Source of the DNA: Acridotheres tristis
Lineage: Eukaryota > Chordata > Aves > Passeriformes > Sturnidae
Direction of reading: 5' to 3'
NCBI GenBank assembly: GCA_037013685.1
Contig: CM072889.1
Location: 5,155,976-5,219,975, forward strand
DNA: 64,000 nt
The notes under the pieces were generated by a model. The model ran no database searches. It worked only from the letters and a program-made list of their open reading frames with translations, and was not told the DNA's origin. The translations under genes were made by a program, and so were the position numbers. Shown here in pieces: positions 1 through 13,100 of this stretch; within the stretch, counting starts at the first letter, position 1; the number at the start of each line of letters is the position of its first letter.

Positions 1-3000
1 CAGCGTCTGCTCTCTCAGCTAGGGTGTTTCAGTTAGTTTGTCTACATGTGTGTGAGATGCAACCACTGAATTCTTTGCTTTTGCTCCTATCTATAAAATG
101 AAGAGTGCTTGCTTTTTCTCCTCTTTTCTCACCCTAGTTATTCTCTCAGACAAGTACTGTCTGCAGCAATACAGGTCTATTCAAATGCAGCCTTGATTTC
201 CATTTTCTAAATTCAGCAGTTGGGCCCTTTCGTTGCTGTAATAATACAAATAATAATAGAAGCTCTCCCTGTTTCTGCCTTGCATCAGTCAGATTTCATT
301 TCCTCTGCCAAACTAAGGGGCAATCTAATTTGCATTAACACAGGGGCAGCCATTAATGATTTTGGAATTAAAAGTAGAACCTTATTTCCAGATTAAAGTT
401 AATGTATACCCCTGGCAGGACTCTGAGTGATAGGAATCTGTCTAGGAGGATGATTGGCATGTGCATTACATGGAAATGGTCCTGTTCTATGGATGTTTCC
501 TCCCTCCCTGTTAAGCAGCCTTCAGCCACTGTTCAAACTAAGCCTCTATGGCTGCAGCATTTTAATTCTTGTGACTGGGTGCTGAGTGTTGAGGGCTTTT
601 AAGAGTTCCTAAGAGCATACTGCCTGCCTGCAAATGCTTTGCTCTCATGGAAATACATCAAACAAATGAAGCAGGCTGAGTTCAGAAGTATGTATACCCC
701 CCATTCTAGCTGGAGTTAGTTGGCGTTTTGTTTTTCAGCGTTCTGATTCTGAAATTTCCTGATTTATTTTTTCATTAGATATTTTTTATTAGATTTTTCT
801 CTATCAATTTAGGTACAAGAGTCTCCACAACTTGCCCACACTCTTATCATGCCTGAAAGCTCAAAAACCCAATAAGAATTTTCTCGTAACACAACAAAAG
901 ATTTCCTTTTTAAATGTCACCTTCCCTCAACAAATTGATCCAAACTATGTGATTCTAAATGTTTTGTTATTGCCACCTTGGCCTGCTTTTTTCTCCCAGT
1001 TTTTACAAGGAGACTGTAATGCCATGGCTCTCTGAGGATGCAGAATGCAGAAAATGACCATGGTACCTGCAGTGTTTGTCTTCAGACAAGGCTGACATCT
1101 AGACACTGTTGTCAGGAATAAATACTAGAGTGACATTTTTGTAGACTGAGCCAAAAATATTGTCTCATTTTAAGACAAAGGAGAATGACAGCTACTGCTC
1201 TCAGAAGAAAAGCTTAATCAAAGCTCAATTCCCTCTTATAATTAAGTCTTCAGAATTGATACATGACACATTCAAGGATGGCATTTTTAATTTAATTAAT
1301 TTTCTAAGGACTAAAAAACTAGCTCTGATTAAAAAGTACAGTATGCCAAGCAAAACTTCCAGAACCATACTAAGAATTCTCTGCCTGTGATGCTGCAAGA
1401 GCCCAGCAGGCCCTGGGAGTTACAGCAGCACTGCTAGTAGGAGCAAAATGCAACCTTATGAATGCCTGGCTCCTCTCCCTGCATTTCCTTGAGAGCTGGT
1501 ACACAGGGCTGAAGGTTAAACAACGGAGGACAGGAATGAGACCTTGAATTGTTGCATTATCTTTAATTATCCCTATTTGAGAAGAGGTTCCCACTGTTGT
1601 TTTATTGTGTCATCCTCTGTAATGTAGAATGGATCTCAGTGAAAATGGTCCCCAAGGATAAATTTTGTTTACTCTTATGTTTCTGATGCTTGCTACCTTT
1701 GTCCTTTCCATCCATTCAAACAATAAATTGATTCCCAAGTAAAAGAAAATCAAAGGTACAAATCGTATGATACGAATCATATGTTCACATGCGCTGTTCA
1801 GACGGGTTGATGTCCAGGTGTTTGTCTCCAGAAGTTCTCCAGCTGCTCTCAAGGACTTTCCATCCTGCCCTACAGCTTAGTTGGGTATTTTGATGCTTAT
1901 CACCTCATGAAGATGGTACAAGGACAAGAGTGGTGGAGAGAGTGCATTAAACCAGACTATGATTTTGCATTTCTTCTGATGAGCTTTATAGAACTCAGTC
2001 CTTGTAAGGCAATTAGCTAGTCTTTTGAACTGGAGAATGCTGTATGGGGTCACAGTGAAACTTTATATCAGAAGGAATCATTTGGAAGCACCTTTATCTC
2101 CTTTATCCTCAATTTAATAATCTTATGCCTCTTCAGGAGGTGTCCTCATGTGGTAATTCCCAATACAGGAAAGGACCAGATGTTGGTGTTGCTGCACTGA
2201 ATTCAACAGAGCTAATGCAGGCTTGTCATGCATGAAGTGTAGGGACAAACTTTTAGGGGTCATATTGTTACCAGTTCTCTTTGTGTCATTGTTATCAAAT
2301 AAATTATTTCATGAAGAAATTTGAGAGAACAGGCAGCAGCTGAGTGAGTGAATTCCTTTGCCTTAGATTCTGGAAAATTTCAAATATAGTTGTCTTTCTT
2401 TTGAGAATGCTTGCAACTCGTGGTGTTTCCTTGAAAGGAGGTGTATTTTCTTATATTTTTTAGATGTAAAGATTTTGATTCACATACTGATGTAATATTT
2501 ATATATGTTTTCATAATGCATTCCAGGAAAGGAATGAATTGTGCCCAGAGCTCACTAAGAATAATCATTCTTTGATCTCCAGATATTAAGTGCATATTCT
2601 TCCCGGAATTGCTTCAAGAGTGTCTTTGGTATACTCTACACACTGATTTGAAAAGTTTCTGCTTAAGAACTAGCCTGTGCAGGTGGGTGACAGTGCTGAA
2701 ATCAACTAGAATGCTTTCCCAAGGTTTTCGCTAAATTGTTCCATGCCGGTAGAGGTATAGTTTATTCTTATATAAAAGGTAAATAAGAGCATTTGGTTCT
2801 GAATTTATTGGAAAGAACGGAAAAATTAGAAATTCAGCATGAGGCATGGGTTGCTCTTTACAAGCCCACATATCTTTGAACACTTCTCTCGCTTTTTTGA
2901 TAGTTTTACTTCCATTTCTTATGTTAAAAACAATTGAACATTTCTGCCAGCTCCCTTCAGAAGCGGTAATTTGTGTTTTGGTGCTACACTCTCTGAACAA

Positions 3001-6000
3001 CAACAGGTTCTGTTAAATTGCTGGAAAAACATCTTTTGACTAAGTGACATTTTCCACTTCTAGTTCTCCCTCTTGATTTAGGCTTTCCTCTATATTTTCA
3101 GGATGTCTGTGATGTGATAGCTCCCAAATAAATCTATGTGTATTTTTGTTCTTGGAAACATTAGAATCGGTTTCATATGATAATCAGAGGAGAAAGTTTT
3201 ACAGAAAGGAATAAAACCACTCTGCCTTAAATAACACTTGCACTTGACTGTCCTCAAATTGAAGAAGAAATGGGATTTTATGGTTGCAATGTACAACCCC
3301 GTGTGCACCTGGCCTGATTCCTTGGAAGTTGGTATAAACTGATGGGCAGAATTAGACATTTTTGTCATTGCCAGCAGGGATGTTGGATTTTGTTTAAAGG
3401 TTATATATATATTATTTTTGAGGCATCTGAGACCAATTTTTCCAAAAATCAGAAGAGAAGGCTTGTTGCAATTATTTGGTATTCAAAACTGAATGCTAGC
3501 TTGGCATCTTTTACTTGGTTTTATTCACTTAAACATGAGTAGCTCATAAGCTCTGTTGATGCTACTGAGAAACACAACTGGAGCAATGCTTAGATTCTGA
3601 ATCCCTGGTGCTAAACCTGGTCTGTATTTTAAGACCTGTGGTGTCACAAAACAAGAGCCAGCAGATTTACTTTCTTTTGTCACACTTGGGCCTGAGATCT
3701 TTTACTCACAGGGAGACTGGCAGGTAAATATGTGTTGTATAATTTATTTTTCTAATTTTCCAAGAGTTATCAATATTGTTGAAAGTTACAATATTGAATA
3801 GTAATAATAAATAATTACCCCACCCCATCTCACCTAACTGATGTCTCTGCAAAGGGGTATCTTTTATTTTTCCATCCTGAAGTAATTGTGATTCTTGCTG
3901 ACAGGATGCATTCTCTTCCCTGCAGCACAGCAGCTCTGGGCCTGATCAGTTCACGGCTGCATGGACCTTGCAGGCTCTCCTGCTGAATGGCTGGGAATGC
4001 TCCATGGAGCAGAAAACAAATCCACTCTGGATCTAATATCCATACTGCCAGCACAGAGTAGCATTAAAGTGTTTTTTAATAATTCTGAGCTCGTAATAAA
4101 AATGTGGCATAAATGTAGAATGCATTTAAATGCCATTACCTCTCAGTAATAGCAGTTTCATTACATGACACATGTATCCCTCATAATTTGGTTCAGACCT
4201 ACACAAAAAAGGTCTTTTGTAGAGGTCCAGAGGAATTATCTCCAAGGGGCTTTAGTTTGAAAGCAGCTTGAAAGCAATGAATAAAGAAATTATTTTATAA
4301 ATATAGTTTTGAAATATGGCACCTTTCAATAACTGAAAAAAATTACACTAGAACAATTAATAGAAGTTAAAATGAGGTATGCTAACATGAAAGTAAAGCT
4401 CCATTAAAGAGGACATAATATTAGTTATTTGCTGGGATTTGCTATGACAAAATGTATTTGGACAACAAAGATCATGAATGGCTTCTGGCATTTATAGAAA
4501 TTACAATGAGTGAATCAGCTGCTAATCCCGAGCTTGAGGCATTCTGGTTGTACAGATGACATTTTTGAATAACTTACAGTCATGTTTAAACCACATGGAC
4601 TGCAGTGAAATTCCTATGGAACCTTTTTCCAAATATTTTGCTCACCTTGCAGTAATCCACTGTCATTTCAAATATATCTCCATTTCACTGGGACCCAGAC
4701 AACCACAACATTGATAAAACACCTCTAAATTATTATTTCTAAGCATTTCTGATGACTGTGAGAGTGTGAAATAAAAGCTTCTGAAACTATATTTATGTAC
4801 TACACTGAGTTCTAATAATGCTGGGCAGCTCTCCCTTTTAAAATGTGTCATTACAGCTATTTGAAAGACTATTGCACTTGAACATGTAGGAGGTCAAGAG
4901 AGGAGAAGATGAAATCATTCCATAACAGAAATATCAATCGAAATAATAGACTTTTTTTTGGAAGTTTATATAAGTACCAGTTTAACAGTAGCTGCCCTTT
5001 CAGTTCATCTCAGTTATGACCTGCTAAATAAAAATGCTGCCTGTATAGTCTAGAGATGATTTAATTTCTTCTAGTGGACGTTGGGGATATATTTTTTTTT
5101 AAAGAGGAACATACATAGATCGAGTTCACATCTCACGGGCAAAAATTTTCATTTCAAATTTCCAAGTTTCTGGCAAATAAATTGAAATAATTCTTTATGA
5201 TTTTTTTAGGAAAAAAGAAAGTCACAAACATTACCTTTATTATTAATTACAAATATTTTTCAGAAAGAATTTTTGTGTAGAAATTATTTTTTCTGCCATG
5301 GAGAGAACAGATTGAGGGCTGGTCAATTTGTGTAGTTTTAATTCTGATATTTACTGTACATCTTAGAAAGTAGATAATGAGATTTCAGTTATTAATTCAT
5401 GGGTTTGCCTTTGTACATGTCAATTGAAATTATGATTACGGTGAATTTGGTGGAAAAACTACCAAGGAGAGCAAGACCTCACCCTGCATTTTGTCCAGAG
5501 AGTGAAGGGAGCCACTGCTGGGAGTGAACATGTCTGGATCTTGTGATGATTTTGGCCATTTCTAGAATGTCTCTGTGGAAATTTTCGTCCTGTCTGATGG
5601 GCTCAGATAATTATATTTTCTGTGAAAATAATATTGTGGTTAATTAGTAATAGTGTTGCGCAGTGATAATATCTCTTTCATACATCTTTTATTAGTAGTT
5701 TTGGAATTGTTCTTGGTTAAACCCATTTTTTAAAACTTTTTGAATCACAGAAAATTAAAAGAATAAAAAGATTTGCTTGAAATTGCTGGGGTTATGTAAC
5801 AGGTTTCTGATCCGTAGAACTTCTGAAACAGTTCAATGAGAAAACTTTGAAGTAAGCTTGAAATATATTTTAAAAGTCTCTAAGTCAAAATGAGGTCAGT
5901 TGTGTGCTTATTGAACAGCACTTGTATGGATAAAAGACTAAGGAATCAAGGAAAATGCCCACTCTCTTTTGTAAATAATGAATTCTTTCATACTCCTAAA

Positions 6001-9000
6001 TTAGTCTGTCTCCATTTTTTATGTCTGAAAGACTGCATTTGGTTACATTGGCAAAATAAATGTAATACAACCAGACTCTAAAAATTACATTAAATATGGG
6101 CTATTTATTAATGTTTAGTGTTACTTTAATGACCTGAATATTTTGTCTAGTTTTAGATTAAACATATTTTGCTTGCTTATCAGCTTTGTTTTGTACAAAT
6201 GCAGATTAAATTTTGAAGTTCTGCACTCCCTCTATAGACTGCAGAACAGACTTTGCTTTTACACTTTCAGTGCTCAGAAAGGCTCATTCCCCATCTATAA
6301 AAAAGCTGCCAGGCTTTTGTAGGCCTAACTTGGTTAAGTACTATATCAAACAGCAGAGCATATAAACAATGGCAAAGCACTGTCTGTGAATTCTCTCTCA
6401 GCTGGCTGGACAGGAACTTTCATTTCATCCACCATTCAAAACTTGCTCTAATGATTCCACCCAGGAGGCTTGAAACGGTTAATGGGAAAGAAAAACTTCC
6501 TTTGGGTTTCGGATGGTTTTCTCCTTCTTCTTTTGTCTGTGCAGAGTAACAGAGCTCAGTTGTTTGTTGTGTGCCTCCTTCTAGAAAACACTGAATTTGC
6601 TGGAAATCAGAGAAATTTTGCAGGGTGCAATATTAAACCCACTGATTCTTCCCTGTATTCTGCTGTGGCCTGCAACTTGCTGAACCACAGCACTTTGTAT
6701 CTCAGCTTTACTCAAAATTTCATTTGGCAGTACATGGACTGTACTTTAATTTTGATAATGTAAATAAGTTATGAACTAGTAGCTGGATATCTGTCTTACT
6801 ACAGAAAGGATATACAGCATTAGAAACGCCAGGGAACATAATAGCGTTCTTACAACCCAGATCTGTGAAAATACTGGGTACAGTAGAGAGTGAAGCAGGA
6901 TTTTTCTGGATGTAGAGAAATAATAAGTTCCTAAAAGTTGGAATTTTAAAGTCAGTGATTCAGAATTTGACCTAAATCACACCAGTATAAAACTATAATT
7001 ATTTCATTGGAGCTAATGGGATTTTCTGGAATCAAAGTACTGTAAATAAATTCCGTATTTCTCGGTAAGCAGTTAACTTGGAGCCATCTTCTTCTTCTTA
7101 AAAAGAAAAAAAAAACAAAACAGAACAAAACAAAAGAAGTTTGAATCTTAATTTTATACAGCAGTGCTACCTTTTTTCTTTCCAAAGCTCAGTGTAAAGT
7201 GGCACTAACTTTATACTTCAGGACTGAACAGTAAAGCAGGCACATATGCCTCACTATCAAAGCTACCTATTCTGCAAGACAACAATCATCTTTATGGCTC
7301 TATTGTTCTGTAATTTTTTTTAATTGTCTGTATCTGCTCATCTCTTAAAAAAACAACAACCCAACTAGAAATAATTTGCACCTTTTAGGATGCATTTTGT
7401 TAAATCCTGCCTTTGTGTACAGATTTGTGAGGATTACCTGTGTGAAACACACGAAAAGCTAGGCATAGGGTGCTCAGTGTTTGCATACTGCAGAAATTTG
7501 CCAGAATTTAAAAAAAAAAAAAATTCCATAGAATTTATGAATTTATTTTGGCAACTTATTCTACAGCAGTTAATTAATTATATAAAAGAGGCAGAATTAT
7601 TGTGAAAAATCCAATAAAAAAGTTCAATTAAAAACCTAAATTATAGGTTTAATCAGAATCTTCAGCAGCATAAAACCTGATTTGCATATAGTCTCACTGA
7701 AAAATGCTTTCTGTAAGATGAATATTGCACTTTTTTGCAGTCTCAGCTCTATTAGTTATTTCTGCTGCATAAATGATCATATATCATTCTATTGATGGCA
7801 ATTTTCTCTGCGGCTGCAGTTCCTGGAAGAAAGAAATCAGTAGCTCTCCACCTTTATAGTGAGAATTCAGAAGGTTCCTCTTTTTTGTGTATGAGCAGTA
7901 TGTGAATCAACACAAATTAGAAAATCCAGAGTGTTCCAAGGGAAATCTGTCCCTATCCATCCATTTCCTGTTTAGTTATACTGAATTGTTTGCTTGCCAT
8001 CATAAAAATCACATTACTGGAGTAATAGCAAGTTTCAGAAAAGCTTTCTCATTATGAGTAAAAGCACATAAATGTCAGAGTATCAACTATAACAGAGACC
8101 AAGTGGGGAGGTTGGTGTGCTCAGGGTCACAAGGGACACTTCAGGGGAGTTGATGCCATTGACTGTGGAGGGAAACTGCACTGGAAAACTCCACCTCACT
8201 TGATGCCGCTTTGTTTAGAAGGAGAAACAAAGGTCATGAAAGAGAGAATTCAAGCTCCAAGTGGTGGAATGGCACTGGCTAAACTCTACAAGAAAACTGC
8301 TTTTAGCACCCCACAATAGTCAGAACAGGAAGTGAATACGTGCTCCTCTGATAGTGTTTATTCTGCAGAGTCAGGTCTTCAGATTTTGATATGGTTTCAT
8401 TTTTCTGTTTGTTTTAATCTTCCTTCTCATGCAGTATCCTCAGGGTTAATGTTTAGATCTCCGTTATATAAATGTATATTTATTGAGACTGAGAATAGTG
8501 AGTCAAAGGAGACCTTGTTCCACAGATTCCTGTACACGACTCTTTGGTTATACTGGTGATAGGAAAGTGATCTATTTAAGAAATATATTTGACTAGCAAT
8601 GATTTGTGAACAAAATAAGCATAATGCAATAAGTTAAAAGTATATCTGTATATTCATACTTATTTGGGAGGTTTCTTACTTCAGGATGAAAAATTGCTCT
8701 GTAGTGGTTGTGGTTTTCCATAGCAGAAGTACCTGCATTCATTCTCCAAGGAGGAATCACCAAGGAACAGTGATCACTACCACCTCCATTTTTTTTGTAC
8801 AGGCCTATGTTCTATCACTCAAATAATTCCACAGCTCCCATAGATAAGCTGCTGAGGAGGCAAGAGAACATCACTGTCATCTGTTTTCATCTGGTAGCAA
8901 TGCAGCAGGCTTGGTTGATCAACGTCTGTAATGAGGGCTATAAGACAGCAGAGATATTTGGATCAAAGGGTAATCTCTCTCTTTTATGTAACTGTAGAGA

Positions 9001-10074
9001 CTCACATATCACTAGATTATTCTCTGCACTTGCTGGAAATAATTCTCCCCATCAGAGCTAAGCACTTTGCAACCATTGCCTCTAAATTATAAGATGATCT
9101 ACACCACCTCCACCTCTGTGCAGTTCCCTGACCTAAGGTTGCTTATTTTCACTCAGCTCCAGCTGCAGATTTATGATCACAGGATTAAATTTTCTCTCAA
9201 GGGGACATTTTTCTTATCAAACAGAATTTGTTTTTTATTTAACATTTCATCATCACCTATTTTTATTACTATACTTTGGAAAGTGTGGTGAAAATATGAA
9301 CTTATCTGTTTATTCAATGAATAGCTTAGAGCTGTAGCATGGGTGGGAGCAGGTAGTTTCCTCTGGAGGGGTTTAAAAGATAACGCTTCTGTCCAGGTTG
9401 TCTGTGTGCTCAGTTGCCTCTTTAGGTGATCTCTGACATGTAAGGGGGAGAATGACACTCAGCTCCAAAATCTTTCTGTACAGCTGTATCCATAAAGACA
9501 CCTGAATGCTGTAATATAGAATTATAGACATCCAGCACCTTGGTATCTAAAGAAGTACTCAAAGTTGTGCATTACCCTTTGATCCTGACTTAGAGCCCAC
9601 CCCTGTGGCTGTACAGCTGTGGGAGCTGAAATTAGCACAGTGCTGTAGCTTTCCACCATTCTGATGTTACCCCACAATGACTGGAGAAATGCATATGGCA
9701 AAGAAGTTTGGGAAAGGAGGATTTGTGAGTGCCCATGGGGTGGCTGGAACTCTATTTTAGCCTACTTATATGGCAGGATTACAATCCTTTAGAGAAAGAA
9801 TGAACTCCATTAGGAAAAATCAAGCACAAACCAGCTGTTGGTGTATGGCCAGTGCCAAGGAACAGAAATAACCTTATCTATCTGAAAACTGAGATGTAGC
9901 ACATCTCCTGGACTACTGTGTCTGTTCCATGTTCAGCATGCCTCAGAGATGAATAAGGTATGAATACTTTTCATAGCTGAGCTTTCATTTTTGATCATTC
10001 CATAGGAGCAGATACCCAGGAGAAGACAGTTTTACAGAGTGCTTTCCATGGGGAGTGTTGGAGGGGGAATGACC
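1..10074. other. AT-rich non-coding stretch, no gene seen
   Basis: Open frames here are at most 97 codons (6470-6763, plus strand), start and stop without splice context I trust, and show no family motif. No CR1, LTR or RNA gene was recognised. Much of it is plain unique intergenic or intronic DNA. Confidence 0.6.
7510..7523 (+). repeat. Poly(A) tract, 14 bp
   Basis: Pure A run with no recognisable retroposon upstream. Confidence 0.9.
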
Positions 10075-10092
10075 GCAGCAGCAGCAGCAGCA
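10075..10092 (+). repeat. (GCA)6 microsatellite
   Basis: Six GCA triplets immediately upstream of the 15-bp minisatellite. Confidence 0.95.
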
Positions 10093-10115
10093 AGTCCCAT
10101 GCTTGCTTATCTCTT

Positions 10116-10190
10116 GGTTCTATTCTGTTTGGTTCTATTCTATTTGGTTCTGTTCTGTTTGGTTCTATTCTGTTTGGTTCTGTTCTGTTT
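10116..10190 (+). repeat. 15-bp minisatellite, five units
   Basis: Five consecutive units of GGTTCTATTCTGTTT, differing by A/G at one position and one G/A change. It sits 23 bp after a GCA triplet run. The period is a multiple of three, so the reading frame gives a repeated hydrophobic LVLFC motif, which is a consequence of the repeat and not a sign of a gene. Confidence 0.95.
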
Positions 10191-13100
10191 CACATTTGAC
10201 ACACGTGGTATCACTTACTCTGAGCCTCAGCCTCTGCTGTGCCCCTAGATGCCAGGCCCAGTTTCAGCCCGGTTCATTGTAATCATCACCTGCCACAGTA
10301 AATTTTCTCCAAATACACTTTTGTGTCAGATTTTGCTGCTCAATTTCAGGTGTCATCACCCTCTTGTGATAGGCACTGTGATAATGAGACAGGTAAAGGG
10401 CAGAGCAGAAATTCAAAGGATAATGAAAGGAATGAAGTATGGAGCATACACCTCACAAAAAGAGTAAGGCAGTCACTGTTATGATAGAAGGAATGCACTG
10501 ATGGGCCAATTAATGATGAACCTCTTAATGCTTCAGCTTTAATGGATCTGAGTGATCATGATTGCTCGTGGTCTCTTAACTCACCTCTTACTGAAAAACA
10601 GATGCACTGTGTGCTCCTGCTTGTGTTTATTCACATAAGAGCCAGTGTGCATGGAGGGGAGAATTCTGCAAAATTCACACCCAGAAAGGGTACAGACTGA
10701 TTTTTACAATAATCTGGGAGACAGAATACAGCAGGGAATAATTTGTCACAAAGATACTGAGGCAAAAATATTTGTGACAAAATTTCAAAAGAGGAATAAT
10801 TGACGAGAAACATAAAGAACTGCACTTTTAATTGAAACCAAAAGAAACATTTGATGAGTTGCACAGAAAACCAGAATTTATTCAGTGAGCAGAGGTTTAG
10901 CTGAGGTGAAACTAGAGAAGCTCTTCTCATAAAATTATTTAGGGTATGTAAGAAATGAGCTTATATCTTACTCCACAATATGCTACTTACCACAGATGAA
11001 AAAGGGAGGGACAAAAAAAATCTATGAAGGGAAACATAATGCTTACTTTGGGCCTCTCATTGGGTGTTTTAAATCACACTCCATGGATGGAACATGAGCT
11101 TTTAATTGAAGTTCATGGAATCCTAAATTATTTTATCTCAAGTAGACTAACAACTACCAGGCATACAGATTAAAAAATTTAGCTGGTTAAAACCCAAAAG
11201 GTCTGAAAAGACAGATCAGAAGTAGCTTTTGATGTTAAATAAAGTTGACAACATACATTTACAGAGTTCAAATGGCAAATGAAAAACATCTACAGTGAAG
11301 CAAAAGGAAGAGACCCATCTTTCATATATAATTGAAATACCTGAAGGTGCAATGCTCAGACAAGAGGAAGTAAAACAAAATGCCAAATGTAAGGGATATT
11401 ACTTGTGGTTTTACACCACCAGACAAAGAACCAATATGAACAGGAGGGAAAACTAAGTCATGAACAAATTTAGTTTAATATATCCACATGTAGAAATGAT
11501 GCTGAATTTTGCTGATTGATGCCATAATTATTTTTTTCTTTCTTTCGTTTGACATATTGTTGATTGTGACTGTGCTACAATGTGTGTCTGTTAAGCTTTG
11601 AGCTGGGAGAACATTCTAAGCCACTTGCAGTGGCAGACAGGCTTCACATCTTACTGAGGAATCACAAACCGTAACTGAGTGCAGAGAAATGCCTTAATTT
11701 CTGAGTTTGGGGCTTTTTATTCCAGCGCCCTTAGCATTTCTGTGCCTGTCCAAACTTTGTAACAGAGGAATAACACAGCCTGTGAGGTTTCCTCTTGTCG
11801 AATGACCACCAGCCAGCAAGGTCTAGTCTTTCAAAAGAATACTCTGTAGTTTTCATCTCCCCATTTTCAAGCAGCTGGTTTTGAAGCTGCACACTCGGGT
11901 GGCAGAGCAGCACAGATTTGTCCTTCTAGGGGGAGCTTAGACTAAACCTGCACAATTCAGAGCAGTGGAGGAGAGCAGGAAGGTGCAAGTCAGTCTCCCA
12001 CAGTGCTTTCCAAGTGCTGTGCAGGTGCTGCTGGCTGGATCCCTCTGCTGAGTCCCAGAGATGATGGGACTTGAGCCCCCAAGGGCTCTCCATGAGCTGA
12101 GGAGCATCCCACGAGCTGTTTGGTAAGGGTCTCCACACACAGCTGTAATTGGGAATTTAGACACAAAACTCAGCTCCTGTTTCACTGCTCATTGCATATT
12201 CTGTCACTTTTTCATGGAAGCATAAAGGGAACTGTTTAGTGTCTGCCTAACAAGTATATTTCTGGGACTGCTTGTGCTGTTGCTGGTGCTCAGTGGATGA
12301 TGCCACCTGATTCAAAGCACCTGAAAGATTTAAATGATACAGCAACTGCAAGAGCAAAATGTTGGACAAGACAGGCTTTCTAATTACAGTGGTAAATGTA
12401 ATATGTTAAATATTAACAAAGAGTGGAAAAGGAATGGGTAAAAGGAGAAAGGAAACATTTAGTCTGGGTAAAACCCACCCCAGAACTGGTGAAAAACACT
12501 GTGCCCATGAGCTGTATGAGCTATCAAAACAGGACACAGGCCAGCTGCCTCTTGAGATGAGAGTCTTACATGCTGTCAATTGAAAGTAAAGGATATTGTT
12601 TTTTTCCACATTCAGAATAAATTCACACATGATGGCCTAGCTGGTGGAAGGGACAGGTGTGCTTAAGTTCTGCCTCAATTTCATCATTCTTTTCAGCACA
12701 GAATCAGGTTGGACCATTTTAAAAGTTTATCTTCATTTAGCTAATGCAATGAAATTTAATGTCACACAAGTTTAATCTTTGAGCTTAGACATGCTTAAAA
12801 TACTTACAAGAAGACTGATTTTATCTGTCAGTCAGGAATCCATTATAATTGGTAGTTTGTTCATATTTTTTAGCAAATATCAAGTAGAATCAGAAGTTCT
12901 TCCCTTCAGAGATTAGTTCAATATGTCTTTGATATTTCTGAGTTAGTATTCAAATTCGCATTTCAGCCCTCTGTAGCCTGCCACTGAATTTTAATGGAGT
13001 CCAACTAAAGTACTGGAGTAATGAAGTAATGATAAAGTACTAAAAGAATAAAGGTACGCAAGTAGGGAGAAAAAAAATTTATAAACTTTTGCCTGGATAT

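Noticed and set aside
10039..10248. Membrane peptide with repeated LVLFC units
   Set aside because: The repeat is a by-product of a 15-bp minisatellite with a period divisible by three.
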